A stretch of 64,000 nucleotides of DNA from Catonella morbi ATCC 51271. GTDB lineage: Bacteria; Bacillota; Clostridia; Lachnospirales; Lachnospiraceae. Below the pieces are notes generated by a model. It was not told the DNA's origin. It saw only the letters and a program-made list of their open reading frames with translations, and ran no database searches. Positions 1 through 9,425 of the stretch are shown here, one piece after another. Location of the stretch: the NCBI RefSeq assembly GCF_000160035.2, contig NZ_KI535367.1:497088-561087 (forward strand), written 5' to 3'. The translations under genes and the position numbers were made by a program. Numbering within the stretch: the stretch's first letter is position 1; each line of letters opens with the position of its first letter.

Positions 1-493
1 TGTCTGAATATTCTATGTATTTAAAAGCAGATCTAAGATACTCCACTGCCTTGTCATATACCTCCAGGTTTAAGAAAATCAGACCGATATTCGCATAAGA
101 TACAGGTAATGTATTTTTTAACCCATGCTCTTTTTCATTATTAATGGCACTATAATAATACTCTAAAGCCTTTACATATAATCCTAATAAAAAATACGCA
201 TTGGCCATCATATTATAATCAAAGGACAAGATTTCCCATTCCTGAAGAATTCCGGCAATTTCAATAAGCTGACCGCATCTTCTGACCACTTCGGATGATT
301 TGCCTGCACGGGAAAGCAGATACACTTTTGCGGTTTCAACGCTTGCCCTAAATACATGATCTTCCTTATATCTGTCTGCGGCTGTAAGCTCCTCAAGGAG
401 TTCAGGCGCCTCATCCATATTAAACCCAATATCAGTTATAAGTCGTCGGTGAACATCCTCTGCCTTTAATGAAATATAAGTTTCTTTATCCAT
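1..493 (-). CDS. TPR-like helical repeat protein, N-terminal part only
   Basis: The reading frame opens at an ATG at 493 on the minus strand and runs off the left edge of the window without a stop, giving 164 residues. It begins MDKETYISLKAEDV and is made of alternating amphipathic helices with TPR-like signatures: YNMMANAYFLLGLYVKALEY, then SYANIGLIFLNLEVYDKAVE. No signal peptide is visible, so it is probably cytoplasmic. In Clostridia such N-terminal TPR arrays often precede a signalling output domain such as GGDEF or HTH, but that half lies outside the window, so no function is claimed. A repeat-family sequence sits about 70 bp upstream. Confidence 0.7.
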   Translation of the reverse strand, partial: MDKETYISLKAEDVHRRLITDIGFNMDEAPELLEELTAADRYKEDHVFRASVETAKVYLLSRAGKSSEVVRRCGQLIEIAGILQEWEILSFDYNMMANAYFLLGLYVKALEYYYSAINNEKEHGLKNTLPVSYANIGLIFLNLEVYDKAVEYLRSAFKYIEYSD

Positions 494-561
494 AATTTCC
501 CTTACCCACCTGTTGCAATAAAGATTATATTCAGTATCTGATTTACTCTTCTCCAAATATA

Positions 562-588
562 TAATTTATCCCAAATTATTCACGAAAC
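562..588 (-). repeat. End-type copy of dispersed intergenic repeat
   Basis: On the minus strand this reads TTTCGTGAATAATTTGGGAT followed by AAATTAT. The same block occurs at 9331-9357 and at the ends of the palindromic elements at 14751-14833 and 23804-23922. Here only one end is recognisable. Confidence 0.55.
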
Positions 589-672
589 AACTTGTGAAAC
601 ATTCTAAAACAGTAATTTTTTATTTCGAATTACCCGCAAAATGCTTATTAATATCGTTACCGGTTAAACTTC

Positions 673-699
673 GGGCAGTAACCCTATGAATTACTGCCC
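673..699 (-). terminator. Hairpin downstream of thrS
   Basis: The inverted repeat GGGCAGTAA / TTACTGCCC (9 bp, 9-nt loop) starts 12 bp past the thrS stop. On the minus strand it is followed only by GAAGTTTAAC, so the T-tract is weak. The T-tract is better on the plus strand, where there is no gene. It most likely ends the thrS transcript. Confidence 0.5.
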
Positions 700-710
700 T
701 TTTAAACTAA

Positions 711-2525
711 TTAAATTTCAGATATATCTTTTATAAGTTCCTGTGCCTTTGTATCCTGAAGCTTTCTTATCATCTTATAGAAGGTATCAAGAGGTACTCC
801 ATGCATCTGCTGTTTCTGTCCGCGGACAGTAATTGATACAGTTCTTTCTTCTTTCTCTTTGTCGCCGACTACTATGATATAAGGATCCTTCATAAGCTTG
901 AAGCCCTTAATTTTCTCGTTCATATTCTTATCATCATAGTTTGCTTCTACTCTTATGCCCATCTCATAGAGCGCATCTTCTATCTCTTTAGCATATTCAT
1001 TATGCTCGGTTCTGATAGGCACGATAGCAACCTGATAAGGAGATATCCAGAATGGGAATTCTCCCTTGTAGTTCTCTATAAGAATGCCTATAAATCTTTC
1101 AAATGAGCCAAAGATTGCTCTATGTATAACTACAGGTTCCTTTATAGTACCGTCGCTGTCCTGATAGGTAAGTTCAAAGTTATGCGGAAGTTGGAAGTCA
1201 AGCTGGATAGTGCCGCACTGCCATTCTCTTCCAAGAGCATCCTTCATCTGAAGGTCAATCTTAGGACCGTAGAAAGCTCCGTCACCTTCATTTACTTCGT
1301 AGCCGCCCTCACCGTATTTCTTATCAAGTATCTTCTTAAGAGCCGCTTCTGCACGATCCCATACCTCAATATCTCCCATAAAGTCTTCAGGACGTGTGGA
1401 AAGTTCTGCTCTGTAAGTAATACCGAAGGTACTGTAAATCTGGTCCGCAACCTCCATTACATCCGCAATTTCTTCTTCTATCTGAGATTCCATTACGAAG
1501 GTATGGTCATCATCCTGTCTGAATTCCTGAACTCTGAAAAGTCCGTTAAGCTGACCTGATTTTTCTTTTCTATGTATAACATCTATTTCATTATATCTGA
1601 TTGGAAGCTCCTTATAGGAATGAACCGTTCTCTTATAAGTAAGCATAGCATTAGGACAGTTCATAGGCTTGGCTGCAAAGGTAGAATCCGAATCCAGCTC
1701 TATGTTCTGTAAAGTTCTCTGTGTAAGGTCATCATCAAAGCCCGGTATGATAAACATATTGTTTACATAGTGAGCCCAGTGTCCGCTTATAAGCCAGAGC
1801 TTACGGTTGTTGATAATAGGGGCTGATATTTCCTGATAGCCATGTTTAACATGTATTTTTCTCCAGAAGTTAATAAGCTCCTGATAAAGTCTCCAGCCTC
1901 TTGGAAGCCAGTAAGGCATACCCGGTGCAGTCTCATTGAACATGAAAAGGTCAAGCTTTGGTCCAAGCTTCTTATGATCTCTTTCAAGGGCTTCTCTTAT
2001 GAGATTAAGATGTGCCTTCAGCTCATCCTTGGTTGGGAAGGCATATACGTAAATCCTCTGAAGTCTGTCTCTCTTTTCATCTCCTCTCCAGTAAGCACCT
2101 GAAGCTGACTTAACCTGAAAAGCTACATTAAGGAGCTCGGCAGAGTTTTCAATATGAGGTCCGCGACAAAGATCACAGAAATCATCTCCTGTGTTGTAAG
2201 TAGAGATTATGGCATCTTCCGGAAGATCATTGATAATCTCAACCTTGAACTTCTGGTCCTTGAATTTTTCCAAAGCCTCTTCCTTTGTAAGCTCTTTTCT
2301 TGTCCAATTCTCTTTACGCTTTAAGATTTCGCGCATTTTATCTTCAATGACTTTGTAATCATCCTCAGTAACTGCTCTTGGAAGCACAAAATCATAGTAA
2401 AAACCATCATCTATCTGTGGACCGATAGCTATCTGAACACTTTCACCAAATATCTCAAACACTGCTTTTGCAAGTACATGTGCAAGAGAATGACGATAAA
2501 CCTGTAAAAATTCTTCTCTTTCCAT
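711..2525 (-). CDS. thrS: Threonyl-tRNA synthetase lacking the TGS domain
   Basis: Charges tRNA-Thr with threonine in the cytoplasm. The 604-residue protein contains the editing domain (HSLAH at residues 12-16 and CRGPH at 120-124), then the class II catalytic core with the zinc-binding PMNCPNAM segment, the motif-2 region VQEFRQDDDHTF, and a C-terminal anticodon-binding domain. Typical bacterial ThrRS is about 640 residues with an N-terminal TGS domain of some 60 residues. Here the editing domain starts at residue 12, so the TGS domain is absent. The start is real: AAGGAGAG lies 7 nt upstream of the ATG and no in-frame extension encodes a TGS. No T-box leader was found in the 243 bp upstream. 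Confidence 0.95.
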   Translation of the reverse strand: MEREEFLQVYRHSLAHVLAKAVFEIFGESVQIAIGPQIDDGFYYDFVLPRAVTEDDYKVIEDKMREILKRKENWTRKELTKEEALEKFKDQKFKVEIINDLPEDAIISTYNTGDDFCDLCRGPHIENSAELLNVAFQVKSASGAYWRGDEKRDRLQRIYVYAFPTKDELKAHLNLIREALERDHKKLGPKLDLFMFNETAPGMPYWLPRGWRLYQELINFWRKIHVKHGYQEISAPIINNRKLWLISGHWAHYVNNMFIIPGFDDDLTQRTLQNIELDSDSTFAAKPMNCPNAMLTYKRTVHSYKELPIRYNEIDVIHRKEKSGQLNGLFRVQEFRQDDDHTFVMESQIEEEIADVMEVADQIYSTFGITYRAELSTRPEDFMGDIEVWDRAEAALKKILDKKYGEGGYEVNEGDGAFYGPKIDLQMKDALGREWQCGTIQLDFQLPHNFELTYQDSDGTIKEPVVIHRAIFGSFERFIGILIENYKGEFPFWISPYQVAIVPIRTEHNEYAKEIEDALYEMGIRVEANYDDKNMNEKIKGFKLMKDPYIIVVGDKEKEERTVSITVRGQKQQMHGVPLDTFYKMIRKLQDTKAQELIKDISEI

Positions 2526-2768
2526 TTCAACTCTCCTTGTAATATCGTTGTAAGCAAAATTAAACCAACACGTTTATACTTTGTCCCACAAAAAAACTCA
2601 TTTTGAACTTAAACCACAATTATTTGGACTAAATTTTTATTTGTGACTTGTGCCCTTTTAATTTAGATATTATACACCTTTTTTCTAAATAATACAAATC
2701 TCAAAAACGGTTAAACAGGTGCTTATAACCTATTAAAACCATAGTCTTAGCTCTATAACAATCTGCTC

Positions 2769-4601
2769 TTAATTCTTCCTTGCAGCTCTCTTTCTTGCAA
2801 GAGGATCAAGGATTTTCTTTCTTATTCTTAAGTTCTTAGGTGTAATCTCAAGAAGCTCATCGGTTTCTATAAAATCAATAGCCTGCTCAAGACTGAGTAT
2901 TCTCGGAGGAGATAATTTAAGGGCATCATCTGAGCCTGAGGAACGGGTATTGGAAAGATGTTTGGTCTTACATACATTTACCTCTACATCCTCTGCCTTT
3001 CCGTTCTGACCGATTATCATACCGCTGTAAACCTTCTCACCCGGAGAGATAAAAAGAGTTCCTCTTTCCTGCGCATTGAAAAGTCCGTACGTCACGCTCA
3101 CGCCTGTTTCATAGGCTATGAGTGAGCCCTGTCCGCGATAGCTTATCTCTCCCTTAAAAGGCACATAGCCCTCAAATATAGTATTTATAACACCGTTTCC
3201 CTTGGTATCGGTAAGAAATTCTCCTCTGTAGCCTATAAGTCCACGGGAAGGGATTATAAACTCTAATCTCGTAGTTCCGCTTGCATTGGTAGTCATATTT
3301 CTAAGCTCACCCTTACGTTCTGAAAGCTTAGAGATAACCGCTCCCGAAAATTCATCCGGAACGTCTATAATAGCCTGCTCTACCGGTTCAAGGGTTCCTC
3401 CCTTTTCATCCTCTTTATAAAGTACCTCAGGCTTACTTACCGCAAATTCAAAGCCTTCACGGCGCATATTTTCAATAAGTACGGAAAGATGAAGCTCTCC
3501 CCTTCCCGATACCTTGAAAGCCTCTGTAGTACTTGTATCTTCTACCCTAAGGCTTACATCAGTATTAAGCTCTCTGTAGAGCCTATCTCTTAAATGTCTT
3601 GAAGTAACGAATTTACCCTCTGTACCTGCAAAAGGACTGTCATTTACTATAAAGTTCATAGCAAGGGTAGGCTCTGATATTTTCTGAAAAGGAATAGCTA
3701 CAGGATTATTTACATCACAAAGTGTATCTCCTATATGTATTTCGCTGATTCCTGAGATAGCAACGATAGCACCTACAGTCGCACTTTCAACCTCTACCTT
3801 ATTTAAGCCTTCAAATTCATAAAGTTTGGTTACCTTAACTCTCTGTTTCTTACTCTCATCATGGTGGTTTACAAGCATAACCTCACCATTTACCCTGATA
3901 GTACCGTTACTTACCTTACCTATACCTATACGACCTACATATTCGTTGTAGTCGATTGTACTGATAAGCGTCTGAAGCGGAGCCTCGCTATCTCCCTCAG
4001 GTGCAGGAATATGAGAAAGAATAGTATCAAAAAGAGGCTTCATGTCAGTTCCCTTCACATCCGCATCAAGTGAAGCATAACCTGATTTTGCGGAAGCAAA
4101 TATAAACGGACAGTCAAGCTGTTCTTCATTGGCATCAAGTTCAAGGAGAAGCTCAAGTACCTCATCCACTACCTCGTGAGGACGTGCCTCAGGTCTGTCT
4201 ACCTTATTTACACAGCAGATAACCGGAAGTTCCATTGCAAGAGCCTTGGTAAGCACAAATCTGGTCTGTGGCATAGCACCTTCAAAGGCATCTACCACAA
4301 GGATAACTCCGTCTACCATCTTAAGTACACGCTCAACCTCACCGCCGAAATCAGCATGTCCCGGTGTATCTATAATATTTATCTTTACATCGCCGTATGT
4401 AACTGCGGTATTCTTTGCAAGTATTGTAATTCCTCTCTCACGCTCTATATCGTTAGAGTCCATTACACGTTCTGCCACTTCCTGATTCGCTCTGAATACA
4501 CCGCTCTGTTTTAGAAGTTCGTCTACAAGTGTAGTCTTACCATGGTCTACATGGGCTATAATTGCAATATTTCTTATATCATTTCTTTTAGCTAAAGCCA
4601 T
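2769..4601 (-). CDS. typA: Ribosome-associated translational GTPase TypA/BipA
   Basis: A 610-residue translation factor GTPase of the EF-G/LepA group that binds ribosomes and affects 50S assembly and stress or low-temperature growth. G motifs are clear: AHVDHGKTT at residues 16-24 (P-loop), [15 protein letters not shown] (G3), NKVDRP (G4) and SAKSG (G5), followed by beta-barrel, EF-G-like domains and the BipA-specific C-terminal domain ending in a basic tail. GAGGT precedes the ATG. Length and domain order are normal for the family. Confidence 0.96.
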   Translation of the reverse strand: MALAKRNDIRNIAIIAHVDHGKTTLVDELLKQSGVFRANQEVAERVMDSNDIERERGITILAKNTAVTYGDVKINIIDTPGHADFGGEVERVLKMVDGVILVVDAFEGAMPQTRFVLTKALAMELPVICCVNKVDRPEARPHEVVDEVLELLLELDANEEQLDCPFIFASAKSGYASLDADVKGTDMKPLFDTILSHIPAPEGDSEAPLQTLISTIDYNEYVGRIGIGKVSNGTIRVNGEVMLVNHHDESKKQRVKVTKLYEFEGLNKVEVESATVGAIVAISGISEIHIGDTLCDVNNPVAIPFQKISEPTLAMNFIVNDSPFAGTEGKFVTSRHLRDRLYRELNTDVSLRVEDTSTTEAFKVSGRGELHLSVLIENMRREGFEFAVSKPEVLYKEDEKGGTLEPVEQAIIDVPDEFSGAVISKLSERKGELRNMTTNASGTTRLEFIIPSRGLIGYRGEFLTDTKGNGVINTIFEGYVPFKGEISYRGQGSLIAYETGVSVTYGLFNAQERGTLFISPGEKVYSGMIIGQNGKAEDVEVNVCKTKHLSNTRSSGSDDALKLSPPRILSLEQAIDFIETDELLEITPKNLRIRKKILDPLARKRAARKN

Positions 4602-4691
4602 TATTTTTTACCTCATTCCAAATGCTTTATAGTAGATTAACTTTATAATTTTATCATATATAGGGAAAATTTCAAGAAAAAATTTTCCTAT

Positions 4692-4709
4692 AAAAGTGGG
4701 TGCCCCCAC
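4692..4709 (-). terminator. Short GC hairpin with T-tract
   Basis: Read on the minus strand: GTGGG-GGCA-CCCAC then TTTTATAGG. A 5-bp GC-rich stem followed by TTTT, suited to ending the ftsH transcript or attenuating typA. Confidence 0.45.
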
Positions 4710-4727
4710 ACAATTATTTAAAAGTAA

Positions 4728-4754
4728 AGAGGCCGGCTTGGGGGAGCCGACCTC
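4728..4754 (-). terminator. Rho-independent-type hairpin
   Basis: An 11-bp stem (AGAGGTCGGCT paired with AGCCGGCCTCT on the minus strand). One position is a G-U pair only when read as minus-strand RNA and a mismatch in plus-strand RNA, which supports minus-strand transcription. A T-rich stretch TTTACTTTT follows. Confidence 0.55.
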
Positions 4755-4994
4755 TTCGGAGAAGGTATTTTTGTTACTTATGGGGTGTAGCAAAAACTAT
4801 ATAATGTATTGGGGTTTACGAGTATCATTATAGCAGAGAAATCGAAATAAGTCTGCACAAAGATTAATTTTTTCTAAAGTTTTTTCTATTAATTATTACC
4901 CAAGTTTTATAATTACGTCAAAAAATCCCCTATCATTTTAAACTATAAAGTATTATTTTTGCTAACAACGATTAATATGTGCCATTTCTAAGTA

Positions 4995-6830
4995 TCATTC
5001 ATTAAACAATGCTTCAAACTCTTCTCTTGTAATTCTTTCTTTTTCCATAAGCAGCTTTGCACTTGCATGAAGTACATCCATATGCTCGGAAATAATACGC
5101 TTTGCTTCCAGATAGCATTCATCTATTATCTTCTTAACTTCTTCGTCTATTCTTCCTGCGGTTGCTTCACTGTAAGTTCTGGTATGAGCAAGATCTCTGC
5201 CTATGAAGACTTCATCATCATCATTATCATAGTTAATCAGACCTATTTCATTGGTAAATCCAAAACGTGTAACCATAGATCTCGCAACCTTGGTCGCTTG
5301 TTTAATATCACCCGAAGCTCCCGTTGTTATATCATCCAAAATAAGTTCCTCCGCAACACGGCCTCCGAGAGTAACTATAATTTCCTGTTTCATCTTGCCC
5401 TTGGTATTAAACATCTCATCTTTTTCCGGAAGCGGCATAGTATAACCTGCTGCCCCGTTTCCTGTAGGAATAACTGACACAGTATATACAGGTCCTACAT
5501 CAGGAAGCACATGGAAAAGAATAGCATGACCCGATTCGTGGTAAGCCGTAATCCTCTTTTCCTTCTCGGAAATAATATGACTCTTTTTCTCAGTTCCTAT
5601 ACCTACTTTAATAAATGACTTCTTAATATCCTCGGCAACTATGAACTGTCTGTTCTCTGCCGCTGCCTTTATAGCCGCCTCATTTAAGAGGTTCTCAAGA
5701 TCGGCACCGGTAAAGCCGGCTGTAGTGCGGGCAACCTGCTCAAGGTCAACATCATCACCGAGAGGCTTGCCTGCAGAATGTACCTTCAAGATTTCCTCTC
5801 TTCCCCTTACATCAGGATAGCCAACCTGAACCTTACGGTCAAATCTACCCGGACGGAGGATGGCAGGATCAAGGATATCCACCCTGTTAGTAGCTGCCAT
5901 TACTATAATTCCCTCATTTACACCGAAGCCGTCCATTTCCACAAGCATCTGGTTGAGAGTCTGTTCTCTTTCATCATGTCCGCCTCCGAGGCCCGTACCT
6001 CTTCTTCTCGCTACGGCATCTATCTCGTCTATAAACACTATACAAGGTGCATTTTTCTTTGCATCACTAAATAAATCACGAACTCTTGAAGCACCTACAC
6101 CTACAAACATTTCCACAAAGTCGGAACCTGATATTGAGAAAAATGGTACTCCCGCCTCTCCCGCAACAGCCTTTGCAAGCAGGGTTTTACCTGTTCCCGG
6201 AGGGCCTGTAAGTATAACTCCCTTAGGAATTCTTGCTCCTATCCCATTGTACTTAGCAGGGTTCTTAAGGAAATCCACTATTTCTTCCAATTCTTCTTTT
6301 TCTTCCTTAAGTCCCGCAACGTCCTTAAAGGTTACCTTTTTATCATTTTCAGATGACATTCTGGCTCTGCTCTTTCCAAAATTCATCATCTTGGAATTGC
6401 CGGCACCTCCGCCCGTAACTCCCGGACCTGCTGTCATTATCATCATCATGACAAAGAACATAACCAGCATAAGCAGGTAAGGCATCATTGTAACCACCCA
6501 GCTCTGCTTGGTTACATCATGTACATAATATTTCGTAAAACTCTTTTCCCTAAGCAGGGAAACCACCTCATTTACATCCGAGGTATAAAAGCTTTCAGTC
6601 TTTTTATTTTCATTAACTCCGAGTGTAACTTCTATCTCGCCGGTTGGCGCTGTCTGATTCTGATATATGTCTACTGCTGATATTGTTTTATTATTTAAAT
6701 CTGAACTAAAACTTTCAAAATTATAATTATTGCGGTTCATCTTGTAAAGGTTATCTGACAAAAACATTACCAGTACAATTATTGCCAGTATAATAATGTA
6801 GGTTCCTATTCCTCTTGTCTGCTTTCTCAC
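4995..6830 (-). CDS. ftsH: ATP-dependent membrane zinc protease FtsH
   Basis: Membrane-anchored AAA+ protease that degrades misfolded and regulatory membrane and cytosolic proteins. The 611 residues show two N-terminal membrane segments (about 10-26 and 113-133) around a short external domain, Walker A GPPGTGKT at 209-216, Walker B VFIDEIDA at 263-270, the second region of homology ending RPGRFDR at 324-330, and the zinc protease motif HESGH at 429-433. It lies downstream of hpt on the same strand with 33 bp between, the usual tilS-hpt-ftsH order of Firmicutes, so it is probably cotranscribed with them. Confidence 0.97.
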   Translation of the reverse strand: MRKQTRGIGTYIIILAIIVLVMFLSDNLYKMNRNNYNFESFSSDLNNKTISAVDIYQNQTAPTGEIEVTLGVNENKKTESFYTSDVNEVVSLLREKSFTKYYVHDVTKQSWVVTMMPYLLMLVMFFVMMMIMTAGPGVTGGGAGNSKMMNFGKSRARMSSENDKKVTFKDVAGLKEEKEELEEIVDFLKNPAKYNGIGARIPKGVILTGPPGTGKTLLAKAVAGEAGVPFFSISGSDFVEMFVGVGASRVRDLFSDAKKNAPCIVFIDEIDAVARRRGTGLGGGHDEREQTLNQMLVEMDGFGVNEGIIVMAATNRVDILDPAILRPGRFDRKVQVGYPDVRGREEILKVHSAGKPLGDDVDLEQVARTTAGFTGADLENLLNEAAIKAAAENRQFIVAEDIKKSFIKVGIGTEKKSHIISEKEKRITAYHESGHAILFHVLPDVGPVYTVSVIPTGNGAAGYTMPLPEKDEMFNTKGKMKQEIIVTLGGRVAEELILDDITTGASGDIKQATKVARSMVTRFGFTNEIGLINYDNDDDEVFIGRDLAHTRTYSEATAGRIDEEVKKIIDECYLEAKRIISEHMDVLHASAKLLMEKERITREEFEALFNE

Positions 6831-6863
6831 TTTATTCTCCTGTTCACTTTAATTTCGTTTTTC

Positions 6864-7391
6864 TTAATCAAGATGTACCACACCTATATATGGAAGATTT
6901 CTATATCTCTGCATATAATCAAGTCCATAACCTACCACAAATTCATCCGGAATTACAAAGCCCACATAGTCAACATTTATTCCTTCCACTACCCTGCGCT
7001 CAGGCTTGTCAAGAAGGGTACAAAGCTTAAGCGAGTTTGGCTTCTTGGTCCAAAGCATGTCTTTAAGGAAGCTGAGTGTATTGCCGGAGTCTATAATGTC
7101 CTCTATCAAAAGCACATCTTTACCTTCAATACCTTCATCCAAGTCCTTAACTATCCTTACTCTTCCGCTGCTCTCGGTTCCGTTGCCATAACTTGAAACA
7201 GACATAAAGTCCATGGTAAGAGGTACTGTTATATACTTTGCAAGTTCGGTAGTGAAGAACACACTTCCTTTAAGAATACAGATTAAATGCACCTCTCTGC
7301 TCGCATAATCTCTGTTAATCTCCTCAGCCAGTTCCTTGATACGGCTTGCAACCTGCTCCTCATCAAGTAATTTAGTAATCTTTGCTTCCAT
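6864..7391 (-). CDS. hpt: Hypoxanthine phosphoribosyltransferase
   Basis: Purine salvage enzyme converting hypoxanthine or guanine plus PRPP to IMP or GMP. The PRPP-binding loop VLLIEDIIDSGNTL is intact, as are the N-terminal LICILKGSVFF segment and the C-terminal VGYGLDYMQRYRNLPYIGV segment typical of bacterial HPRT. The frame opens at 7412, but GGAGG (7397-7401) lies 5 nt before the ATG at 7391, so the shorter start is preferred, giving 175 residues. That puts the ribosome site over the tilS stop codon and suggests translational coupling. Confidence 0.94.
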   Translation of the reverse strand: MEAKITKLLDEEQVASRIKELAEEINRDYASREVHLICILKGSVFFTTELAKYITVPLTMDFMSVSSYGNGTESSGRVRIVKDLDEGIEGKDVLLIEDIIDSGNTLSFLKDMLWTKKPNSLKLCTLLDKPERRVVEGINVDYVGFVIPDEFVVGYGLDYMQRYRNLPYIGVVHLD

Positions 7392-7402
7392 CTTTTCCTC
7401 CA

Positions 7403-8797
7403 TCATTTCCATTTTAGTTCCATTTTTAACAGTTTTTTTGTTGCCCTTGTAATCCTTGCCCCTTCACCGGTTCTGTAACCAACCACCCACAGAATCTCAT
7501 TGCCACAGGCTATTACAGGAATATTATCTCTTTTTTCCGAAGGAATCTTGCTGTCTGTAAAATATTTTTTCAGTTTTTTTCTATCGCCTTTATCAGAAAT
7601 AATAATATAATCTCCGTCTTTTCTATAACGTAAAAGGACATTCTCTGATATTTTATCATAATCGAACCATCTGATACAACTGTTTTGCAGAAGATTTTTT
7701 ATACTTCCGTCATCCATAGTCAGTTGTATATTATCTCCTTCTGTTAGAACCTCCGAAATTCCGTCTATTTCTAAGATTGTGAGCTCCGGTTCAGGCATGA
7801 TTAACCTGTCATTATCTGCATTTTCCTTATTATTTGCAGATATCAGCCTGACTCCTTCATAATCCCTATAAGCCCTGATTTCATAGGGAAGATTAATCTC
7901 CCTTCCTACCTGTTTGGAAAAAAGTTCATTCAGATAAGATATATGAATACTTCCTATATCGCGGGCCTTTCCTGCAACCTCTGTTAAAGCCCTGTGAAGT
8001 ACTTCCTCTATAAGTACCGCATCAATTTCCGTTATAGCATTTTTAATAAGAAGGGTTTCCTTCGCATCCACATATTTTTTATAAGCTTTTTCACTTTCCC
8101 TCAGAAGATATCCTTCTATTTTACCGAGTTTATCCGCCGCTTCATTTATATGTCTTACCGCCTGCTCATTTACCTGAGAAAGTTCAGGCAGTACCTTGTT
8201 CCTTATTCTGTTTCTTGCGTAAATAAGTGAGTTATTGGTACTGTCTGTAATAAATGCCTCTCCGTAGTATTCCGCTATTTTTTCAATCTCATCCCTGCTT
8301 GTTTTTATAAGCGGTCTGATTATCCTGCTATTACTTATTTTTATACCTGTAAGTCCTGTTATTCCGCTTCCCCTCGAAAGATTAAGTAAAAATGTTTCGG
8401 CAGTATCATTCATATTATGGGCAACAGCTATTTTATCTGCATTTTTTTCTTGCCTTATTTCTTCAAAAACCTCGTATCTAAGTATACGCCCGGCTTCTTC
8501 TTCTGATATTTTATGTTTTTTTGAATACTCCGGTATGCTCAAATGCCTTATCTCAAGACAGATGTTATACTTCTCACAGAGTTTCTTTACAAACTCTTCA
8601 TCTCTTGCAGCTTCTTCTCCTCTAATTCCATGGTTTATATGAACTGCAACTATATTTTCCGGATTTAAAATGTCCTTAAGCACAAGTAAAAGGCAGACTG
8701 AATCAGCTCCGCCCGAAACACCTGCAACTATCTTTTCATTTTCATGTAACAGCTTGTTTTCTTTAATCAGTTTCTTAATCCTATCTATACTGTCCAT
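7403..8797 (-). CDS. tilS: tRNA(Ile)-lysidine synthase
   Basis: Modifies C34 of the CAU-anticodon tRNA-Ile to lysidine so that it reads AUA. The N-terminal ATP-pyrophosphatase P-loop VAGVSGGADSVCLLL is intact, followed by the TilS catalytic domain (HINHGIRGEEAARDEEFV; AHNMNDTAETFLLNLSRGSG) and the C-terminal substrate-binding domains. The open frame extends to 8836, but GAGGT lies 5 nt before the ATG at 8797, and the extra 13 residues would overlap a hairpin, so the 464-residue form starting MDSIDRIKK is preferred. Confidence 0.94.
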   Translation of the reverse strand: MDSIDRIKKLIKENKLLHENEKIVAGVSGGADSVCLLLVLKDILNPENIVAVHINHGIRGEEAARDEEFVKKLCEKYNICLEIRHLSIPEYSKKHKISEEEAGRILRYEVFEEIRQEKNADKIAVAHNMNDTAETFLLNLSRGSGITGLTGIKISNSRIIRPLIKTSRDEIEKIAEYYGEAFITDSTNNSLIYARNRIRNKVLPELSQVNEQAVRHINEAADKLGKIEGYLLRESEKAYKKYVDAKETLLIKNAITEIDAVLIEEVLHRALTEVAGKARDIGSIHISYLNELFSKQVGREINLPYEIRAYRDYEGVRLISANNKENADNDRLIMPEPELTILEIDGISEVLTEGDNIQLTMDDGSIKNLLQNSCIRWFDYDKISENVLLRYRKDGDYIIISDKGDRKKLKKYFTDSKIPSEKRDNIPVIACGNEILWVVGYRTGEGARITRATKKLLKMELKWK

Positions 8798-8817
8798 TCT
8801 AACCTCATATCGACAAT

Positions 8818-8853
8818 CAAAGGTCTGACTCCCCATAGGTTGTCAGACCTTTT
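8818..8853. terminator. Hairpin between divIC-like gene and tilS
   Basis: AAAGGTCTGAC / GTCAGACCTTT, an 11-bp stem with a 13-nt loop. It starts at the stop codon of the divIC-like gene. The longer T-tract is on the plus strand, where no gene precedes it. On the minus strand it may only partly terminate, leaving tilS cotranscribed. Confidence 0.5.
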
Positions 8854-9149
8854 TATTTTTCCGGTTCAAATACTATTTCATTTTCATAAGTCAACCCAAA
8901 TTTTTCTCTGGCAGTATCCTCAATGAATTTTTTAGTTTTCATCTCATGTTTTAAATGTTCAAGCTCTTCAGCCCTGTTCTTTTCTTCCTTCAAATAGCTC
9001 TTTGCCGACTCATTTTTCATCTTTGCCTGTACCAGTCTGTCATCCAACATAAATTTATTTATACTTATAACAGCAAGACATAGGGCTGCAAATATAACAT
9101 ACAGTATTTTAGAAATTTTACTGATACTCCTTCTTTTTCTACCTGCCAT
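8853..9149 (-). CDS. DivIC/FtsB-family septum formation initiator
   Basis: A small bitopic cell-division protein: basic N-terminus (MAGRKRRSISKISK), one membrane segment (about residues 16-34, ILYVIFAALCLAVISI), then an external coiled coil (KNESAKSYLKEEKNRAEELE) and the short conserved C-terminal segment DTAREKFGLTYENEIVF that defines the DivIC/FtsB/FtsL-like family (PF04977). The frame can be read from a TTG at 9164, but GGAGAG lies 7 nt before the ATG at 9149, which is preferred (98 residues). It sits upstream of tilS as in many Firmicutes. Confidence 0.85.
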   Translation of the reverse strand: MAGRKRRSISKISKILYVIFAALCLAVISINKFMLDDRLVQAKMKNESAKSYLKEEKNRAEELEHLKHEMKTKKFIEDTAREKFGLTYENEIVFEPEK

Positions 9150-9330
9150 AGACCGTCTCTCCAAATAATATAGTAATGTACTAATTATTTTAGCTTAATT
9201 AAATACATTTTACAAGCCACTACATATTGTCCCTGTCTGCTTTCCAAACACAATTATTCTTATATTACCAAACATCTGCAAAATATAATAATTGGGGGAG
9301 TTTCGGCTTAATTGCGGTATTTTACAGATG

Positions 9331-9357
9331 TTTCGTGAATAATTGGGATAATTTATG
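9331..9357 (+). repeat. End-type copy of dispersed intergenic repeat
   Basis: TTTCGTGAATAATTGGGATA followed by ATTTATG, matching 562-588 (minus strand) and the right end of the element at 14751-14833. It lies about 70 bp upstream of the transglutaminase-like gene in the same orientation relative to the gene as the other copies. Confidence 0.55.
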
Positions 9358-9377
9358 TTTATATTTTTCACAAGTTG

Positions 9378-9386
9378 TGATAGAAT
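9378..9386 (+). promoter_or_regulatory. Candidate extended -10 promoter
   Basis: TGATAGAAT is an extended -10 (TG-N-TAGAAT) 40 bp before the ATG at 9426. No convincing -35 was found. Confidence 0.35.
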
Positions 9387-9425
9387 AGGTTCCTAAACTT
9401 AGCAAATACAGAAATGAGGTAGAGA

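Larger units (their letters stand above)
4602..4994. other. Intergenic region between ftsH and typA
   Basis: This 393-bp stretch has no credible gene. It holds two hairpins, annotated separately, that suit the end of the ftsH transcript, and the AT-rich leader of typA. Confidence 0.6.

Noticed and set aside
2526-2768. T-box leader upstream of thrS
   Set aside because: No AGGGTGGNACCGCG-type antiterminator sequence and no terminator partner in the 243 bp.
4176-4514. 112-codon plus-strand frame inside typA
   Set aside because: Antisense to a highly conserved gene in full coding frame; no ribosome site or family resemblance.
4608-4793. 61-codon minus-strand frame upstream of typA
   Set aside because: It runs through both hairpins in the typA leader and has no ribosome site or recognisable product.
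5860-6480. 206-codon plus-strand frame inside ftsH
   Set aside because: Shadow frame of the conserved AAA domain; composition (Ser/Pro/Thr-rich) is typical of antisense of such a region.
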